Source: Bryum argenteum (taxonomy: Eukaryota > Streptophyta > Bryopsida > Bryales > Bryaceae). From it: a stretch of 64,000 nucleotides of DNA. The position numbers and the translations under genes are program-made. Numbering within the stretch: the stretch's first letter is position 1; every line of letters starts with the position of its first letter. The stretch lies in the NCBI GenBank assembly GCA_037043015.1, contig CM073321.1:3787001-3851000 (forward strand), in the 5' to 3' direction. Of the stretch, positions 45,161 to 56,561 are shown in pieces. Under the pieces are notes generated by a model. It made no database searches. It was not told the DNA's origin and saw only the letters and a list, made by a program, of their open reading frames with translations.

Positions 45161-45351
45161 CCTAAACTTTGCGCACAGACAAAAGCGATGGCACGGCGAG
45201 AAGGCGAGGTCCTTGGAAAAGACGGAGGAGGAGTGAAACGCGGAGGGAGTGAAAATTCCGAGTGAGTCGGAGAGAGGGTGCAGTGCCGACCTATGCTCCT
45301 GTCAGGGAATGACGGCGGACGGCCATGATGATGATTTGCCATCATTACAGC

Positions 45352-45425
45352 ACATGAGCATGGTCATGCGGATGGCCATGCGCATGTGCATGGGCATGCA
45401 CATGACCATGCTCATATGCATGATC
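45352..45425. repeat. CATG-rich palindrome
   Basis: ATGAGCATGGTCATG near the start and its exact reverse complement CATGACCATGCTCAT near the end, with NGCATGNNCATG words throughout. A long hairpin is possible. It is sharply different from the AT-rich sequence that follows. Confidence 0.75.
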
Positions 45426-45429
45426 ATGG

Positions 45430-48350
45430 CCTTTTTAATTTTTTATTTTAATTTTAAACAAACTTTGTTTACGTATTAATTCCAAATTGTTTAATTTATT
45501 ACTACAATAAATTTTAATAATTGGTATATTAGATAATTGATATATTTCAAATCCTTCTGCAATACATTAGATCATTTAATCCAAGTTCGGAATACCTATT
45601 CATTCATTATTTTTCTATAGATATTTTCACTAAGTTTTGTACACAAATGTAGTCATCTTTGCTTTGTAGTTTAGGTGTTAGTTTAGAATACTAATTTATT
45701 CATGGTCTATTCTAAAAAGTTCTGTCAAAATTTAGTATGTGAAAACCTTTGTCTTACACATATTTTGCAGCTATACAAAATGCATATTGTTTGTTGTCTT
45801 TCAAAGTCCATGTTTTCAAAGTTGATTCATTCACTATTATGAGCCTATTTTTAGGTAAATGAGAATTTTAATTAATATATACTAAGTGACCATGACTATG
45901 ACCATGGTTGTAGACATCGTAAGGGTGAAGCTTAAATCCTCAATTTGTTTATTCTAAATTGAATTCTAAATCTTGCATTCTAAATTTGAATTAGTGTTTT
46001 ATTATTTTGTATTCTAAAATTAAACTCAGGTATTCTAAAAATGTATTCTAAGATGAAGTTCTTCTAATCAGAAAGTGAATATTGATTTGTAGTTGAATAA
46101 TCATCAATTTTTGTCATAGTTTGCTATGGTTAAAATTGTCCACTTATTTGTACGTTCTAAAGTTGTATTATAAATTTAAATTCATGTATTCTTAGATTGT
46201 ATTCTAAAAATAGTATTTCTTGGATTTGGAATGGAAAATCACTATTTGAAATGGAAAATCACTTGAAATATTTTAGAACATTTTATCAAAGTTTAGGATG
46301 CCTATTCATTTTCAGTTTTTTGTAGATATTTTCACTTAGTTTTGTACGCAAATGTAGTCATCTTTCCTTAGTATATTATGTCTTAATTAAGAACACTAAT
46401 CTATTCATGGTGATGGCAATGAAAGGAAAAAAAAAAAAAAAAAAACATTGCTTACTTTTTTTTTCTATTTTTTTTACTTCAATACTTGGTTTTTTAAATA
46501 AATTTGGTATGCAAAGAGTTTTGAAAAACTTTTCAGTTCTTAATCCAAGTTTAGAAAACGTAGTCATTATTCGTTTTTTTTTTAAAAATTTGACTTAGTG
46601 TTCTATTCAAATAAACTTTTGTTTCCTTGGAAGATCATGTATAATCCCTAACTTTCCTTAAAACCCGAAACGAGTTTTGGAGGTTCCAGCACGAGAAAAA
46701 ACTCAGCCAACTTTGACCATTATAATCTCACAAATGGGGAAAAATGAACGGTTTAAATTTAATTTGTGGAGGAATGTCAAGTGAATCTTTGAGGTCTTAT
46801 GGTTGAATCTTTCAAAGAATACTTAGATTGAGATTTTTTGAACTTAATCTAAAGGGAAGTGAAATTTTGTGACTTAGACTGTCTTGCAACAAGGTAATTT
46901 AGGGGTTAAGTTCTGAATACAAGACTATTTTAGGTCTGTTCTATAAAGTATTTTCTAAATTAAGTTCGTGAAAGACCTTTGTCTTATAAATATATGCTAC
47001 TATACAAAATGCAAATTCTTTGTTTTTTTCCAAAATGCTTTTTCAAAAGGTTTAGTATTAAATTACATATGTTTTTGTTTGTACATATATTCCTGATTAA
47101 GTTTAAGATAAAATTTCAAAAAGTCTATGTATTCAAGATAGAAACACTGACAATCATGATCCTATGATCAGGTAGATTCGAATTCTATGTATTATATGCT
47201 AAGTTTAGAAGCTTCTGAAACATTCTAAGTTTTAATATCAGTGTAATTTTTTATAGGAATTACATAAAATTGCCATGGTAGGTAACAAAATCAATGTCAA
47301 ATAAGTTTGTGCAGTTATGTCCATGAAATTTCTTAATCTAATTTCATTTCAATTCTAAGGTTGTATTTTAAAACCTTAGCTATGTGAGTATTGATTGTAC
47401 AATTAGAACATGTTATACTATTGCAATGTAATTATGTAACTGAAACTTTGGTCTTTTTCATCTATGGTAGAAAAACATTGATGCAATACACATATTGTAA
47501 ATAAGGTATGGAATAATTTATTACCAATTAATTGAAATTTCATCCAAATTATGTATGACAAATATACATTATTACTAATCTCCATTTGCTCTTTTGGTAG
47601 AGAATAAATCCTAAGGAATCAAATAAGAAAATTCCCCAAAGATCTACTAAACTATGATGACACCAAGTATTAAAATAAGTTTAAAGGAATCATAGATCTT
47701 TCAAAGGAAAGTAACATTTATTTATTGTGTTTGATATTAATCAGCAATAAAACCATAGAGTTCATGTACTTAATAAAAAGAAAAATAAACTAACACTATT
47801 TCTGTACCATGAAATGTACTCTTACATATTTCAAGGACTCTATACAAACGGTTATTTTTGTATTCAACTATTATATGTTATATATGTATAAGTCAATAGA
47901 GCTTTAGTTGCCTGATGATCCGACCACAACACCCGCATGTGATTGAACAGGCACTATCATCGTCGTGACGAGCCTCCACGGGATCACTAGCATAAGCTCC
48001 TTACTAGGGCGTCGTGTCTCGGTATCAGGCCCTTGCTCGTGCTGCTCCTCAGTCCTCACTCATCGGGGTGAACCTAGGAAGAGATGTCTCCATTGCCTCT
48101 GCTCATGGTGCTACTGGTGATGCCTGATAACCCGCACGATACTCCGAGTTGTCCGAATCGTCACCGTCGGAGTCGCTAGAAGCGTCATCACATTTCTTCT
48201 TCTTTGATATCATAATAAGATTTTTTTGAACTAAATCTAAATAGCATTTCTAATGTGTGAGTCATTCATTCCAAGCCTTCAAAGGCGTAATTTTAATTCT
48301 CTCAAGCTAGTTGTCATTGCTATTAAGAAAAAAAAGTTTAGGTACATATA
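45430..48350. other. AT-rich spacer, with a small GC-richer relic at 47.9-48.2 kb
   Basis: Low-complexity AT-rich sequence with an A run at 46,427-46,444. ACTTAGTTTTGTACRCAAATGTAGTCATCTTT occurs twice as a diverged duplicate (about 45,631 and 46,333; phrase is longer than shown only by a few bases). At 48,215-47,930 the minus strand briefly encodes K-K-K-K-C-D-D-A-S-S-D-S-D-G-D-D-S-D-N before stops, probably the acidic tail of a lost gene. Confidence 0.4.
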
Positions 48351-50415
48351 ATGAATTATAATAATTATAATATAACATAAATTAACATATTAAGATATAA
48401 TATTATAGAGTATAATATTATACAATATAGTACAATAGAATATCCTTAAATATAAGATAATAAACTATAGTATACTATATTATAATATACCAAACTTCTT
48501 CCTTTTTTTATATATCGGAGTTAAAGGGGATCGGACTAAATATCAAGTTAGAAATGAATGCAAATTAAAAAAGGAATAACTTTAAAAATCTTGCAATATG
48601 AATTGACAAATGATAATCATATAGTACAATAATTATAATCATATAGTGTAATAATAATAATCTAACATAACATACCTTAACATAATGGTATACAATTTAA
48701 TATTGCATACTATAGTATAACAAAATATAATGTACTAAAATATAGTATAACATAGTATATTTTATTATAATAGAATATAAAACGATAATATAAATATGTA
48801 TAAAAACATAATAATATATCATTATCATATAATATGACGTAACATTAATAATGTAATTCATTTTCATATAGGAAAATATATCATACTAGAATATAATATA
48901 ATATAAAATAACAATTTCTATATTTTATAAAGTATTAAAAAGACTTTATAATACAATATAATACAAAATAATACAAAGATAATACGGAAAATATTGGAAG
49001 TTACAGAAATTGAAGTAAATAATAGTATGATATAGTCTAATAAAGTATAGTATCGTATTTTTAGTATACCATAGTACAATATAGTAAAATATAGTATAAT
49101 AGACTACAAAATAATAATTATTTAGTTCACATAAATTTTAATCATATAGGACAATAAAATCTATTATAACATAACTTAAATGCACAATGGTTGCAAGTTA
49201 ATATAGTTTAATATCGTATCACATAGTATTATATAGTAATATATTCTATCGAATAATTAGTATAATATAGTATAATATATTATAATATAGTATAATATAT
49301 TATAATATAGTATAATATAGTATAATATAGTATAATATAGTATAATATAGTATAATATAGTATAATATAGTATAATATAGTATAATATAGTATAATATAG
49401 TCTAATATAGTATAATTTACTATAATATAGTATAATATATTAAAATATAGTATAATATAGTATAATATAGTATAATATATTAAAATATAGTATAATATAG
49501 TATAATATAGTATAATATAGTCTAATATAGTATAATATAGTCTAATATAGTATAATATAGTATAATATAGTATAATATAGTATAATATAGTATAATATAG
49601 TATAATATAGTATAATATAGTATAATATACTATACTATAATATAATATAATATAATATACTATACTATAATATAATATAATATAATATAATATACTATAA
49701 TATAATATACTATAATATAATATAATATAATATAATATAATATAATATAATATAATATAATATAATATACTATAATATAATATACTATAATATAATATAC
49801 TATAATATAATATACTATAATATAATATACTATAATATAATATACTATAATATAATATACTATAGTATAATATAATATACTTGTAATATAATATAATATA
49901 ATATAATATAATATAATATAATATAATATAATATAATATAATATAATATAATATAATATAATATAATATAATATAATATAATATAATATAATATAATATA
50001 ATATAATATACTATAATATACTATAATATAATATAATATAATATAATATAATATAATATAATATAATATAATATAATATAATATACTATAATATAATATA
50101 ATATAATATAATATAATATAATATAATATAATGTAATATAATATAATATAATATAATATACTATAATATACTATAATATAATATACTATAATATAATATA
50201 ATATAATTCTATATTGGATAATATAATATAATTTAATATAATATAATACAACATACTATTATATACTATAATATAATATACTATAATATAATATACTATA
50301 ATATAATATACTATAATATAATATACTATAATATAATATAATGTAATATACTATAATATAATCCAATATACTATAATATAATATACTATAATATAATATA
50401 CTATAATATAATATA
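48350..50415. repeat. AT microsatellite, TATAATATAG / TATAATATAC / TATAATATAA
   Basis: An increasingly pure array. Before 49,250 it is irregular TA-rich sequence; 49,260-49,625 is dominated by the 10-mer TATAATATAG; 49,625-50,415 by TATAA/TATAC 5- and 10-mers, long ATAAT runs and TATACTATAATATAA units. Array lengths in assemblies of such sequence are unreliable. Confidence 0.95.
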
Positions 50416-51172
50416 TGTTACTCTAATTTTGTAGTTATTATAGTTTATTCAATAAATTCATTGATACAAATTTGTATTTTTTTTTCCACTTCTCATAGTT
50501 ATGTATAGATTGTTCAATTTTATAGAGAAAAATATAAGACAATATTGTTTGTAAAATATAAAAATTGATAATTAGAAATGGGTTTCCCTCCAAAATCAGT
50601 TTCCCGCCAAAATTCCTTTGCCGCCTAATACTTTCAAAATTCTGTTTTAAAAAGTGGAATCGTATTTAGAATCCTACTAAAGACAAAGTCCATATTGCGA
50701 CAGAATTTGTGGGCTTTTTGCACGATTTCGGGCGTCGAGATACTCTCACGATGTAGCCGTTGAGGTCAGGCTCGGGTTGCATACTCTGTCTCTCAGGTGT
50801 CCTTTCATTTTCTCCTCTCTCTCGTTCTTGCTCTCAAGGTGCGCTCCATTTCATATTTCGTTCCGGTGTGTAGGTTCAAGGTTGCGTGTGTGTAGAAGAA
50901 GTTTCAGTTGGTGCTTAGTGCGTCTGATGTAGTTTCGCATTTAGAGGTTTCAGTATTGTTGCATTAGTTTGATAATGATTCAAGTTAAGACTATTGCTCG
51001 TCATGTATTTTTCGACTTCTGTATTCGGTACTAGTTTTTTTGTGCTTGGTTTTTTCAGTTGCGAGCCCTTCTTTTCCTTTCGAATTCTGCAATTCGCAGG
51101 TGAGCGATGTTCGCAAATTGAGTGCAAGGCATGAATGACAGTGTTTCAGCACTTACTATTAATAGAATGAAA
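50416..51172. other. Unique spacer before the second palindrome array
   Basis: From 50,760 the sequence becomes pyrimidine-rich (CTCTGTCTCTCAGGTG, TTTTCTCCTCTCTCTCG), like a plant transcript leader. No coding frame follows until 53,374, so if it is a promoter or leader the array lies in the leader or its intron. Confidence 0.35.
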
Positions 51173-51713
51173 GTTATCCCCGGGCCGGGGATAACTTCTA
51201 CTGTCTGTGGGGATTATTCCTGGAATCTATGCTCCGATAATTATCCACGCACCGGGGATAACCTTGCATCCACCCAAGAAGACCATTATCACCGGGCCGG
51301 GGATAACATTAATTTCGTGGGCAGTAGAAATATTATCCCCGGACCGGGGATAATATTTTTTGGTGGGCAGTTGCACGGTTATCCCCGGCCCGGGGATAAC
51401 TATGTAACCGCCAAAAAAATATTATCCCTGGCCCGGGGATAATATTTTTTTGGCGGTAACATAGTTATCCTCGGGCCGGGGATAACCTTGCATCCTCCCA
51501 CAAAATAATATCCCCGGCTCGGGGATAATATTTTTTTGGCGGTTACATAGTTATCCCCAGGCCGGGGATAACCATGCATCGGCCCAAGAAAAAAATATTA
51601 TCCCCGGGTCGGGGATAATTTACATTGACATTTAGGGTCCATTTTTATCCCCGGGTCGGGGATAATTTACATTGACATTTAGGGTCCAGTTTTATCCCCG
51701 ATTCGTGGATAAT
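51173..51713. repeat. Second 23-bp palindrome array (twelve units), with nested dyads
   Basis: Units start at 51,173, 51,240, 51,285, 51,332, 51,378, 51,421, 51,464, 51,507, 51,550, 51,597, 51,644 and 51,691, mostly 43-47 bases apart, so a shorter period than the array at 43-44 kb. Spacers form inverted pairs: 51,401-51,420 (TATGTAACCGCCAAAAAAAT) and 51,444-51,463 are reverse complements with one mismatch, so 51,378-51,486 is a 109-base near-palindrome built from three palindromes. The last spacers are direct copies of TTTACATTGACATTTAGGGT. Confidence 0.92.
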
Positions 51714-53233
51714 TGTCGGATGCCATGTATTCACTTTATCTTCCCTTACACGTTTATTGGTGTAAAACCCGTGTTCAGGTGACTCGTGTATCGTTCCAGG
51801 GATTCTGTGAAGTGACCAAGGCAAGTAGTGTTAAAACAACCAAATCCACAAACGTTCCTAGTCCCAACTTATGTTTTAGCCTTGCAGGGCAAGGGTATCC
51901 CTTTGCAAGAGGGGATGCACAAAGACTCTTTCCCTTATGTTTATCGTGGCGGAAACTTCCACACTTAGACTCTACACACACACACACATACTAAGGCACA
52001 CATTACGTCCTCACAACTAATCCGTCCTATCCGTCCGAACTAGCAGTCACGCAGCCGTCCCGGTTACCCTATCACCCTTACTACAATGACGGACTCCAAG
52101 AGCTCGAATCCGGCTAGAAGACGTCTACACGTATTCTCGGTCACGTCTCGCGCTTAATCCGTCCTGCGAGACTACGAGAGAAACCCAAGTCTGTGGCGGC
52201 TAGAGGCCGGATTGGAATCCGTCCTCACACACTTTGTCTTTCCCGAACCTCCCCGCACCGTAAGTGTCTACCACAGCAGCTTCCCTCTCTCGACGCCTGG
52301 ACCGATTCAAGACACAAGGCACTCAAGAATACGCCCAACCCGACTTTAATTCCACAGAAACGATCTAACAAAGAATCCGGATTCCTAACTCCCAACTCAC
52401 ACACACAAAGTAGATCCGGCTTTCCAAGCACTCAACTGAAAAGGAGACAGGGAAATGATCACGCCGAATATGCGCGTAAGAAGGTTCGATTAACACTCGA
52501 GCAAGGAATGTTTTAGGTGGCCAAACTTCCACCTATAAGTACTTCTAAGTCAACGACTTAGAAACCTAAAAACTTAGCGGCGGCCGCCCTACTAGGCCTA
52601 CACTACAGAAAGCGGCTCGCTTTCCCAAAAAGATCCTACCTACTGCCATAGTTCGAATTTCTAACCCTAGGCCGGATTCTAATCCGGCTTCCTAATTCTA
52701 GGCCAGATTCGTTTCCGGCTTTCTAATTCTAGACCGGATTCTCAATCCGGATTCCAAGTCTGTATTGCTACCTCGTACTTCTCGTCGCTTTCATATGGAT
52801 GCGTGTCCACTAGAGGAGGACGAGCGACCGGGGTCTGTGCTGGTGTGTCTGGGAAGGCCGGAATGGATCCGACCTCCTTGATCCTCTCGAGGACGGATTT
52901 GAATCCGGCCATCATACCCTGGTCTGGTAAAAAGCTGTCATTCGCCATTTCCGTCATTGTTATATTTCGGCGACTTCGTCCTTTCGCCGCCGTACTTAAA
53001 ACCCTTATCCGGCTTCTGACAGTCCTTCCTAGCCGTACGGTAGCAGAGTAAGGATTCGCAAATCCATCCTTATTATCACAAACTAGATTTTAACTATAAC
53101 ACTTATTTGTAAAAACGTAATTGCCTTATAGTATACGGCCTGGCACATACTTAGGTCGGATTCTAGACTCTATACTTATTCTTAATGCACATTACGCTTA
53201 TGAAGTATTCAATCAAGAAAACGGGTTCCGACA
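51714..53233. mobile_element. LTR-type insertion, 1,520 bp, TGTCGGA...TCCGACA with ATAAT target duplication
   Basis: Begins TGTCGGA and ends TCCGACA, a 7-bp inverted terminal pair with TG...CA ends. It is flanked by ATAAT at 51,709-51,713 and at 53,234-53,238, the 5-bp duplication of LTR retroelements. The target is the GGATAAT end of a palindrome unit. A solo LTR or a small non-autonomous element would fit; I see no polymerase genes. Inside are three tandem CTAATTCTAG-CCGGATT units, each containing a CCGGATT...AATCCGG dyad (52,655-52,765), and a minus-strand frame of 71 residues (52,957-52,742) of unknown meaning. Confidence 0.82.
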
Positions 53234-53253
53234 ATAATATCCAACTATAGTCT

Positions 53254-53276
53254 GTTATCTACGGGCCGGGGATAAC
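53254..53276. repeat. Last palindrome of the second array, beyond the LTR insertion
   Basis: GTTATCTACGG/GCCGGGGATAAC, one arm slightly decayed. Without the insertion it would begin 38 bases after the start of the previous unit, continuing the array to 98 bases before the next gene's ATG. Confidence 0.85.
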
Positions 53277-53373
53277 TGTGGCGGAACCTTTGCCTTGGTT
53301 CTCATATTTGATCTTCTCCTATGCTATTAAACAAGCACTAAGTTATCTTTTCAATCTTCTTTTTTGTTGTAGG

Positions 53374-55866
53374 ATGGAGACTTTTGTTGTCAACGGTGTC
53401 GATTTCCGACCACTAGTTCTACCTGAAGGAGTTGCACAGTGCGAGGGTTTTAACCGTTCATCATGGGTGTCAAAACGAGTCACTCTTCTGAATGACGCCG
53501 GTGTCGACGTTGCAAAAGCTGTTTGTCAATCGGTTGACTCAAGTGTCGTCCCAGAGACTGGTGGTCGGCCTCTTGGATCCGACTTTGTCTGCGTGCAGAT
53601 AGCAGAGTCGTTAGTAGAAGCAGAGGTTCCTTTCAGTTGGATCTACTCTTTGCGTGCATGGCCAATCACGCATGTCCTTCTCAACGGAGCAAGCCTCTAC
53701 GACCACGACCAACGCGCCATCTTCAATGCGGCTTGCAAGGTTTTTGGTCGGCCACCACGAGTTGGTCTTCGCCAGCACGAGAGCAAACGTCAAAGGCGTC
53801 TTCGGGATTCACCACCTAAGAAGGAGTACTTTCTTACACCGGAGTCCATCAACTTTGTTTCCACAGCTTATTGTTGTCCAAAGAACTGTGTGCAGCCCTA
53901 TCCTCGAGGCAAAATTAAAGATATGAGGTTCCAGTTCTATGTTCGCGGTGATGTTTACTTCAGAACACATTGTCTCTTTAGTGTACATGGTCAAGTCCAC
54001 GAAGCAGCGGACGGAAATGACATGATTATGTTGGAGGGTATTGAGGTGTGTTGCGTGGCGTGGTACCTGATTATGGGTGTGTCACGTGCCACATTTTTCC
54101 GGTGGAGGTATGCCCATCAAGACGGACAAGAAGCAGAGGACCATGGAAACTGTGGTTCAAAGAAACCTCGTATCCAGACATTGCAAGCCACAACATCCCT
54201 TCAAGCCATTGTGGAAAATGCTGCCGATCTCATGCCGCATCGAACAAAGACTATTGATACGGGCGAGAAGGTAGTGTCCAAATGCTTGCCCTCTTCCTTC
54301 CGCTGGAGGGACAGTTTACCAGAGGTGAATGCCATCAATGTCGTCCACGGTCTTCCTCCTATATCAAATTCTGCTCTAAGTAGGATCCGGCAAGAATCAT
54401 TCCAAGAGTACTATTCCAAGCAAAAGAGTGACACATTTCCTCGTTGTGGTGAATGTGACAAAATTAAACAACTTCGAGCATCCAGTACTCAAGGCTGTCG
54501 CGCATGGGCTCTTCATGATGCCAAATTCAAACGGCATAATACTTCTCAAATGGCGCATAGGTTGCTCTATTATAGTAACCGTTCAGAGTTTGAAGCACGG
54601 CCCGAATCGTCTTTGTGCATTATTCATGACAAAATGGATCATTCCAAGACAGCCTCTCCGCAATTCTCACACAAGAGTAAATCGACCGATTCCTTCATGA
54701 AATTGTTGGTTTCCATCGCAGGCATGATTGCTCATGGACACGGAGATGTACGTTACGCACATTACGGCCTCGATATATATCCCACGGATTCTAATCATAC
54801 TATCGGTTCATTTGCTCAACTGTTAAGAGATTTGGAATCTCCTCCAAAGTGCTCTTGCAGGCACTTGTTTGGTGGTGGTAGAAGTAGCCCTCTCTCTTAG
54901 GCTGTTTTGGATGGGGCGGACATGTGCTTGGATTCGCTTGGTCTTCTCCCAGAGGCTCCAATCCCGGGAAAGGCTCTTCCTCCGGTGCTACACATGCAGC
55001 TAGATAATGCTTGCGGGGATAATAAGAATCGGTTTGTTTTTGCATTCTTTTCACTGCTCGTGTACAAGGGCGTTTTTAGAGAGATTTACTTGAACTTCCT
55101 TATTGTGGGTCACACACATGAAGATATTGATGCTCTTTTCGGGCGATGGAGTTGTAAGCTCAAGACCAACAGCTACCCTACTGTTCCCCTTCTCATGAGA
55201 TCTTTCATGGACACAAAGGATAAGCCGGTAATTCCTCACTTAATTGAGGAAGTTCCGGATTTCAAGACGTTCATCAAAGGTTACCTCTATGATGGCGACG
55301 AGGCGTTATCTGGGCATACTAGTGCCCAAGAATTTAGGTGTTTTAGAGATGCTTCCGGCTGGCCTTTGATGCAGTACAAAATTCTGTGTACGGATAGCGA
55401 GTGGCTTCCTCAAGATAGTGCAGGGGTTAGGTTGTGGAAAGTTTTGCCAAATGGTAAACCTCAGGTTCCTCTTGGAGATCCTACGTTACTAGTTCCAAAC
55501 GAAATGAAGAATATTGAAGACATTCGAAAGGGAATTAGTGGTTTTGGGAGCTTGTGGGAGTCTTTGGCGGATGCTGATTCAACAGGCGACTATCGTAGAC
55601 ATCATGAACAATTCATTTACTATTGGAAAGCAGTTCGTGAGGCTTTAGATTTACCCGTCCCTGTTCCATCAACGTTTAGGGATGGATTTTGGCCTACTTC
55701 TAGGTACTCTCCAAGTGAAGAGGATCGATTTGAAGATAACGGAGAATTGCGCGAGGAATTTGCTGTTGATCCTCCGTTCGTTGGACAAATACGAGATCGT
55801 CCACAAGCATCATTTAGAGTTGGACGGGATCTTTATGAGGGATACCTACCAGGGTTGTCTTGCTAG
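53374..55866 (+). CDS. DUF7869-like mobile-element protein, best copy, one in-frame TAG
   Basis: About 830 residues from ATG 53,374, which follows TTTGTTGTAG/G, a possible acceptor of a leader intron. N-terminal part: L-V-L-P-E-G-V-A-Q-C, L-L-N-D-A-G-V-D-V. Middle: C-C-P-K-N-C-V-Q-P-Y-P. Then C-I-I-H-D-K-M-D-H-S-K, M-I-A-H-G-H-G-D-V, H-Y-G-L-D-I-Y-P-T-D. C-terminal core: M-Q-L-D-N-A-C-G-D-N-K-N-R and V-G-H-T-H-E-D-I-D-A-L-F-G-R-W-S, the hallmark I recall for DUF7869. Conserved D, N and H-T-H-x-D-x-D suggest a metal-dependent nuclease or transposase core; that is inference. TAG at 54,898-54,900 interrupts the frame. It is preceded by CTCTCTCTT, so it could be the AG end of a short intron; copy 1 reads through the equivalent position with different sequence. 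Upstream is the second palindrome array, downstream the GTCAGACAGACATTGAG module. Two relatives at 12.1-13.9 and 24.2-25.0 kb are truncated. Confidence 0.68.
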
Positions 55867-55869
55867 ACA

Positions 55870-56165
55870 CTGACGGACGTCAGACAGACATTGAGCCTCA
55901 GAATGTCTAATAGAATCTACAGAATCTTTTTTTTACCCTGGATTTACCCTGTCCACGTTGCATCCTACGTGGCTGCCACGCGGCCTGTACAGCTCAGCAA
56001 TACGGTTCGCGACTGCGCCACGTAGGACTAGACCGGCGGTCGCCTTCTCTGGACCGGCGGTCGCCTTAGCGACCGACGATCGCCCAGGGCGACCGGCGGT
56101 CTTGCTGGACCGGCGGTCGCCTATTTTCGCCCCTGGACCAATGGTCGCCTAGGGTGGCCTTGCAT
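55870..56165 (+). repeat. GTCAGACAGACATTGAG module plus GC array, second copy
   Basis: GACGGACGTCAGACAGACAT, then CTAATAGAATCTACAGAATC, GCGACTGCGCCACGTAGGAC and several GGACCGGCGGTCGCC units, in the same order as at 13,865-14,263. It starts within ten bases of the DUF7869-like stop codon, so it may also hold that gene's 3' end signals. Confidence 0.78.
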
Positions 56166-56561
56166 TGGAGGCTTCCCCCGAGTAGAATAAGTCATTTTTT
56201 TAACCAACATTATCCAAAATTCTTCCGTTCACGTTTTTAAACGTAGATGAAGGATTAAGAATTCAAAATGAAACAAATTACAACAATCCACAAACCCCTG
56301 AAGAAAAGGCTAACATCAACCATGAGGTTTGAAACTCATGTAACACAAAATGTGGTGACATACATACGTGACTAGTGTAAAAAGGGAACATAATTGTAAG
56401 AGTTGCAAAAATCTATTAGATTTGGAACAATATGTCAAAAAGTAGATTGTATATATTGCAAGTATAAATTGTGAATTACATGGCTAAATGAGCACTCAAT
56501 GACGTGAGATGGTCATCCATAGGAGTCTATGAATTGCAAGAAGATATACTGATATTATAAA
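56166..56561. other. Spacer between the GC module and the kinase 3' end
   Basis: AT-rich, no coding signal. Probably contains the kinase 3' untranslated region on the minus strand. Confidence 0.4.

Noticed and set aside
49250-50415. Replication origin or organellar AT-rich region
   Set aside because: It is a simple-sequence array with no associated organellar genes.
51173-51713. Second candidate CRISPR array
   Set aside because: Spacers are inverted or direct copies of one another, not unique sequences.
52742-52957. Start of a gag gene inside the LTR insertion
   Set aside because: Only 71 residues, no gag motif, and no downstream polyprotein; retained only as a mention.
56026-56165. tRNA or rRNA gene in GC-rich patches
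   Set aside because: No cloverleaf-like arrangement or conserved rRNA core; the patches are GACCGGCGGTCGCC repeats.
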